Origin: Flammula alnicola
Lineage: Eukaryota; Basidiomycota; Agaricomycetes; Agaricales; Strophariaceae
DNA length: 25,091 nucleotides
Direction: 5' to 3'
Assembly: GCA_015499995.1 (NCBI GenBank)
Contig: JADNRV010000554.1
Coordinates: forward strand, 1-25,091
Shown one piece after another: positions 19,993 to 25,091 of this stretch; the first letter of the stretch is position 1, and each line of letters starts with the position of its first letter. The notes under the pieces were generated by a model. It did no database searches, was not told the origin of the DNA, and saw only the letters and a list, made by a program, of their open reading frames with translations. The translations under genes and the position numbers were made by a program.

Positions 19993-20146
19993 TGGTATGC
20001 AAATGGGAGGAGAAAGAGGCTCGAGTGATGCAGTGATGGGAATCGGTGACAGTTTAACTAGTCTACGGCCCGCTTATATCCGGTCCGAATTTCGTCTTAG
20101 AAAACCCAAACCAATTGCACTACAAAACCACGAAGACGAGTCCTCA
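19993..20146. promoter_or_regulatory. Divergent promoter, DUF7704 paralogue 1 / CofD-like gene
   Basis: 154 bases lie between the starts at 19992 (minus) and 20147 (plus). CTTATATCC at 20072-20080 is a TATA-like site about 70 bases before 20147. If the CofD-like protein instead began at the in-frame ATG at 19997, only four bases would separate the genes, which is one reason for choosing 20147. Confidence 0.4.
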
Positions 20147-22267
20147 ATGGAGGGCAGAAATCAAGCTCAAACACTCAGTGTCACACAGCATAGCAGCCCT
20201 GGCTCATCTGTCTTCGACCTTCCTATTCAAATATCAACTCTTGGCCTAAATGTCTCCAACGACGCGTCGGTAGACGTGAATCGACATGGCTGGGCCCCCG
20301 CTGACGACGCCTCATTTCTCGTTATTTCAGGAGGAACTGGGGGTAATGCGATATGCTCAGCCTTCGCAAACGCTTGTTATGTCCTTCCTGTATCTGACGA
20401 CGGAGGTTCATCAAGTGAAATTATTCGAGTGTTAGGAGGTCCTTCCGTCGGTGAGGGATTAATGTTCAAATGTTCAGGGCTAGCATTCTTGTAGAAACAC
20501 CTGACAAATGTCTGCATAGGAGATATAAGATCACGACTTGTTCGTTTGATTCCCCCCGCCCCTCCTTCCTCCCCCTTGGATGCAATTCGCAGGTTATTGG
20601 CACATCGTCTGCCCTCAAAGTCATCGGAACGGGACGCCCGAGACGAATGGAGGGACATAGTCGAGGGCCGAAGTCCACTATGGAAAGGGATACCATCAGA
20701 CAGAAAAGAGACAATAAGAGGTACCAATTCTTCTTGTAACAAGTGCCAATTTTGTCTAATAAAGCGAAAGGATTTCTTGTATATTTCGAAAGTGAACTAT
20801 TGAAACGCGCACACAAGAATTTCGATTTCCGGAATGGAAGGTTTGCGTCTTTCCAAATATTCGTCCAAACAGGACTAACTACGTCTATTAGCATCGGAAA
20901 CTACTTTTTAGCAGCTGCGCAGGGCTTTTTCAGATCATTGCCGTCTGCGATATTTCTATTCTCTTCTATCACAAATAGCCAGGCAAGTTTCTCTGCACCC
21001 TTTTTCGTCACACTGTTAAACCAGAGGTGTAGGCGCACATTTTACCTGTCATAGTAACTAACCATACCGTTACTATTGCAGCGGAATTGGTAAGTGCGCT
21101 GCAAGTGTACTTGTGCAAATACACGATGACGGCCATTATTTAGGAAGATGGAGAGAGATTGGTCGGTCAGTGCGAGATATCACATCCAATCGTGCCCACC
21201 GAGCTATCTGTCCAAGCACCCGATCAGGAAGCTCCCACATCCCCAATCGACGGACTAGGTGAATCTATCTCTCCCCCGCGCAACATTATGTTCGGGTCAT
21301 TCGCCAAGGGAACCCACGAAGCTCTTCCTTCTCGAATACAGCGTGAGTAACTTTTCTTATCTTCTCGTAATGCTAACGGACATGGACCGAGCTCAGGGCT
21401 TTACTACATCAATGGATATGGGATGGAAATACATCCATCTCCCAATGGAGATTTTCTCTCCAGTTTAGCCTCCAGGGACGTCTTGGTCTATTCTTGTGGA
21501 TCTTTGTGGACGAGGTGAGTGTATAATTGTTATCTTGCTCATACTAGGCGACTTACCCACCTAAATTGCGTAGCATCATCCCCTGTTTGGCTTTGAAGGG
21601 CGTCGCTGGAAAGATTGCTGGATCACCCTCTCTTCGAGCCAAGGTTCTGCTATGTAACTTTCATTGTAATTCATGCTATAGGAAATTCGAGGCTGACCAG
21701 GTATTAGTGAATACAGAGAACGATCGAGAGACCGATGGATATACAGCAACAGACTACATAAAGTGAAGATTTAAAAATCCCGATCAAGCCACTTTTTGAT
21801 AAATATAATTACAGAGCAATCGTACGGACGCTGAACAGCGACTATTCCAATCAAACTTATGGCCTTGGAAGCGCAAATACCACCTATCCTGTGTCAGCGT
21901 TTGTCACCGACTTGGTTTACTTGAAGACGACTCAAATTGCCGTGGATGTGGAGCATATAACAGTAAGTTTGGATTAAGCGATGAGATAAGATGATTTTAT
22001 TGACATGTGCGGTAACAGCTCTTAGGAGTACGCTGTAGAGAAGTTGAAGGAACTCGATTCGACGCTGATACTGTAGCATTTGCGATGAAGCAAGTTTGCA
22101 CGGATGTAAGTTAAATATAGATTTTCCCACGGCTGCTACATTGGGCTATGAATTGTCCGACGAGCTCTGAACAGGACCAATCGCAAGAACACTACAAACA
22201 AGTCGGTCGCTATTCTACACTTTACTCTGTCGCGTCGTCGGGATCATTCATGAGATTCAGCAGATAA
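20147..22267 (+). CDS. CofD-like / UPF0052 (YvcK-family) protein
   Basis: Twelve exons: 20147-20450, 20520-20720, 20765-20840, 20892-20982, 21033-21089, 21144-21342, 21397-21514, 21574-21653, 21708-21762, 21815-21962, 22019-22105 and 22175-22267. All phases agree and give about 502 residues. The fold is the CofD/YvcK type (2-phospho-L-lactate transferase CofD family). Bacterial YvcK binds UDP-sugars and acts in carbon use and cell-wall regulation; the role of fungal members is not established. Motifs: VISGGTGGN (59-67) and VLPVSDDGGSSSE (79-91), the nucleotide-binding start; GDIRSRLVRLIPP; RNGSIGNYFLAAAQGFFRSL; SAIFLFSSITNSQ; LPVIVTNHTVTIAAELEDG; YYINGYGMEIHPSP; KGVAGKIAGSP; NDRETDGYTATDYIK. 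The tail is RYSTLYSVASSGSF. Intron 4 (20983-21032) starts GCAAGT, a GC-AG intron. An N-terminal extension of 50 residues from the ATG at 19997 is possible. Confidence 0.92.
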
Positions 22268-22474
22268 GAAAACGTCTAGCCACCATCTCTGGCCCTGTCT
22301 CGCTCCCTCTCCCACACTATCGCCGTTTCCGGCCCACGAGGTCAGATGATAGGAAACTCTTTTGAAGGTTCGCAGGCGCGCAATCTGTTCTCTGTCAGTA
22401 CTCACCATGAGAGACCCCACTCCTCGAGTTGGCTCTCAAACCTTTCAACCCGAAGACGGCGAGTGATTTTCTTC

Positions 22475-23383
22475 ATGGCTTACCGAAATTTAGCTCATCA
22501 ACTGATGTCTTTGCTAGAATCTCTCCATGTTTGCGCCACTGCTAAACGGTCGTCTGCAGACTACTTTGCATCGCATAGCGATCCCTCCTTCGCCTTTCCC
22601 GCTGGCGAGCTGGATTTTGAAGCTGAAATAGACGACGGACGAAAACGGCACCACCTTGATGTCATCGTGACCACCGCCGGAACCAATAGCCAGGAATTTC
22701 CGAACTTAATTCTGTGCGGCAGCCCAGATAACAGCTACGATGAGCTGGAAACCCCTCTGTCCGAAGACCCCCCAGCGCGGACAGCCAGAGTTCGCTTTCG
22801 ATCTCGCGTTCGTATCACATCAGGATTCAATCGCCGCCGCCAAAAGTCCCATTCCGAACAAGATTACCTCTCCTTTTCTCCTTCTTCATCCATTTCCGGC
22901 TCGCCATCGTCTTCCATCTCAGCTCCTCTTCGTCCACAAGCAGAAGATGAAGTTGGGAAGCCTGGGTGGGGCACTCTTGGCCAGCGTGTTTCGTTATTAG
23001 CTCAAGGCAGCGCTGAACGGAGGAGGCTCCGCCAACAACAAGAACGAGAATTGATGACAAAAAGTATTCAGCTTGGCATCAATATTCCTGGTACCAACCA
23101 TGGCTACGGCGTGGACGAACGAACACCTCTTACGAATTCCCCTTTGCCTCAGTTATATCTGGGCCGTAGCATGACAAGCGACCATAACACTGCCGTGGAA
23201 GAGGACGAAGCAGATATTTTTTTTGGGCCTTGGCCTACTCGACTTTGGAATCACCACGTATGTTTCTTTCGCGCCATCCTTGAAAGAACGACTCACATCA
23301 TCATACAACACTAGTGGTGGTGGTGGCAAATGGAACCCATTCTATGCTGTCAATGCCTCCTTGAATCCGATGACGAGGGTTAG
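22475..23383 (+). CDS. Unrecognised protein with Trp4/Cys-rich C-terminus
   Basis: Two exons, 22475-23257 and 23315-23383, joined across a 57-nt GT-AG intron (GTATGT donor, ACTAG acceptor, phase 0), give 283 residues. An in-frame ATG at 22346 would add 43 Ser/Arg-rich residues, so the start is uncertain. No family recognised. The N-terminal part (MAYRNLAHQLMSLLESLHVC) is helical. The middle holds HHLDVIVTTAGTNSQEFPN, an Arg-rich stretch (ARVRFRSRVRITSGFNRRR) and a Ser/Pro tract. A helical section (GTLGQRVSLLAQGSAERRRL, RQQQERELMTKSIQLGINIP) precedes the end. The short second exon codes WWWWQMEPILCCQCLLESDD plus EG, right after FFGPWPTRLWNHH. The aromatic and cysteine cluster suggests a membrane-associating or palmitoylated tail (inference). 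It follows the CofD-like gene by about 208 bases on the same strand and converges on chorismate synthase. Confidence 0.68.
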
Positions 23384-23582
23384 CACGAAGTTTCACGGCC
23401 TTTTGGATACAATGGCACTTCTGAATTTCTTGAAATATCATTATTCTCCCGCATTGTTGTAATTTATTCATAATGGACACCGACTACCTACTGGTACTTT
23501 TTTCTACACCCCGAAATTGAACAATAGTTTGAAATGCAGTCTGTTCTGTGAACCCTTCGATTCGAACTCTAGTAGTAGCTGT

Positions 23583-25085
23583 CTAAATGCCCTTTTTTGG
23601 CATCACCATGGTAGGAGGCAGAGTAGTGATGGGTGGTAGAAGACTTGCCGCAGTCTTGCGAGCGTTTTGCATAAGAAGCTGGTCCATGACCACGATTGCT
23701 GCCATCGACTCGACAATTGGGACGGCACGCGGGACCACGCACGGGTCATGACGACCCCTGGCTGCCAAAGAGCCGGCTGTGCCATCATACTGTGCTGTTT
23801 CCTGAGGCTGGGAGATCGTGGCCGGGGACTTGAATCCAATCCTACAACTTGTGAGTAACTTTTCCAAGGATGGCCAAATCAATTTAGGAATACCTGAAGT
23901 AAACATTTTCACCATTGGTGATACCTCCTTGGACACCTCCACTCCAATTCGTTACAGTTCGGAGTCCTCCGCTCGCGTCGCCTACAAAAGCATCGTTGTG
24001 CTTGCTTCCCGGAACTTCTGTACCCTGAACCCAGATCCGATTTCAAAGGCCTTGGTTGCTGGAATTGATAGCATTGCATGGGCGAGCGACGCTTCGAATT
24101 TGTCAAAGACTGGTTCCCCCAATCCAGAAGGAATATTCCTAATAACGCAGGTAACGGTGCCTCCGATGGAGTCCTGGGCATTTTTGGCCCGTATGATGCG
24201 CTAGGACCAAGCGAGATATCAGATTTAGAGCTCTGCATCGTTGAGAATAGGTTGCCAACCTTTGTCATCCTTTCCGAGGTCTCCGGATGAGGGCATCTTG
24301 TAGGTAGCTTATCAACCTCTTCCCTGGTGATGGTGGAAAGAAGGTGGATAAAGTCGTTGGATAAGGCATCGCGAGCAGCGTCATCCTCCTCATCGGGATT
24401 CTGAGGCGTTAAGGAAGGAGGGGCCAAGGTCGACGGAAGATGGATTTTTCCAACGGAACTGACGAACGCAACAATTTCGATACCATAGGCAAGTTTAAGG
24501 TATTTTTCTGCTATGGCACCCGCAGCGACGCGACCTGACGAAAGCTATTGAGTAAACGGGATCCTTTAAAAGAGACAGACAAACCGATGGTTTCACGAGC
24601 ACTACTCCTGCCTCCACCGCTGCTGGCCTTGATTCCGTACTTTTCAAGGTAGGTGTAATCTGCATGGCTGGGTCGAGGGTAGAGATCCGTTTCTGTATAA
24701 TCATGGGGCCTCTGATCTTCGTTTTTGACGAGAAGGGCAATGGGGGTCCCCAAAGTAACACCCATTTCTAAGCCAGATTGCAGGTGGACTAAATCCTTTT
24801 CATTTCTCTTCAAAGTAAGAGAGAAAGAGTTGGCATATATGTGCATATATTTAAAAAAAGCGTACAGGAGTTGCAGGTCACTTTGACCTGGCCTTCGGCG
24901 GCTGAGCTGCGTCTGTATATCTTGGGCAGACAATTCTAATCCCTGTGTATTATTCAACGTCATGCGTCTCCATATTTTGGGAAGGAAAACATACCGGCGG
25001 GCATCCATCTATGATTGCGCCAACCGATGCGCAATGACTTTCGCCGTAGGTGGTGACTCTGAAGAGAGGTACCATAGGTCGACAT
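23583..25085 (-). CDS. ARO2: Chorismate synthase, with three single-base frame breaks
   Basis: Converts 5-enolpyruvylshikimate-3-phosphate to chorismate, the last step of the shikimate pathway, using reduced FMN. Exons on the minus strand are 24995-25085, 24866-24942, 24585-24807, 24260-24534, 23894-24200 and 23583-23841. Family motifs are nearly complete: [159 protein letters not shown]. Three breaks: an extra base after MSTYGT (about 25066-25068), a missing base in SDL-TTP just before the exon 2 donor (about 24873-24876), and a missing base in the GSGF(R)GTEVPG turn (about 24024-24026). Each is fixed by one base and each neighbouring frame matches the family, so the identity is firm. Whether this is a sequencing fault, a pseudogene or a real oddity cannot be settled from this sequence. 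An in-frame ATG at 25075 gives MVPLFRV as an alternative start past the first break. Confidence 0.93.
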
Positions 25086-25091
25086 TCTGAT

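Overview
The window is nuclear DNA of a filamentous fungus, most likely a mushroom-forming basidiomycete (Agaricomycetes). This rests on densely packed genes broken by many 44-100 nt introns with GTRNGT-type donors, very short exons, closely spaced divergent and convergent genes, and protein families typical of such genomes. No bacterial operon, CRISPR array, tRNA, rRNA or intact transposon was seen. I built the exon models by hand from splice signals, reading phase and family resemblance.

Left part (1-5649). AP-1 clathrin adaptor sigma subunit on the minus strand, its 3' end cut off by the window edge and containing an 8-nt and a 17-nt exon. Then an intronless 6-phosphogluconolactonase (minus), a serine-rich single-pass membrane protein (minus), and, divergently, a PXA-domain protein (plus) whose first exon carries a one-base frame break.

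Middle (about 5400-16900). This is a direct tandem duplication of roughly 5.6-5.9 kb. Each copy starts in the last intron or last exon of the PXA gene, so copy B carries an orphan PXA exon at 11397. Each copy contains one five-exon gene on the minus strand for a small, unrecognised, probably tail-anchored membrane protein (6390-7270 and 12072-13015). About 3.6-4 kb of decayed sequence follows, with broken coding-like stretches shared by both copies. The two small genes differ mostly at silent sites where I compared them in full, so both look maintained. Copy B has lost the stop codon used by copy A.

Right part (17836-25091). Two tandem DUF7704-like membrane protein genes on the minus strand share an identical intron/phase layout, including an 8-nt micro-exon. 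A 12-exon CofD-like/UPF0052 gene (plus) is divergent from the upstream DUF7704 gene and has one GC-AG intron. It is followed by an unrecognised gene with a Trp4/Cys-rich C-terminus (plus) and, convergently, chorismate synthase (minus), which is clearly recognisable but carries three single-base frame breaks.

The genes do not form one pathway. They are housekeeping or conserved fungal genes (vesicle coat, pentose phosphate pathway, shikimate pathway) around a young, lineage-specific duplicated block. The most interesting points are the duplicated tail-anchored gene with a possible intron-retention switch and conserved Puf-like sites, the micro-exons, and the frame breaks in an essential enzyme gene.
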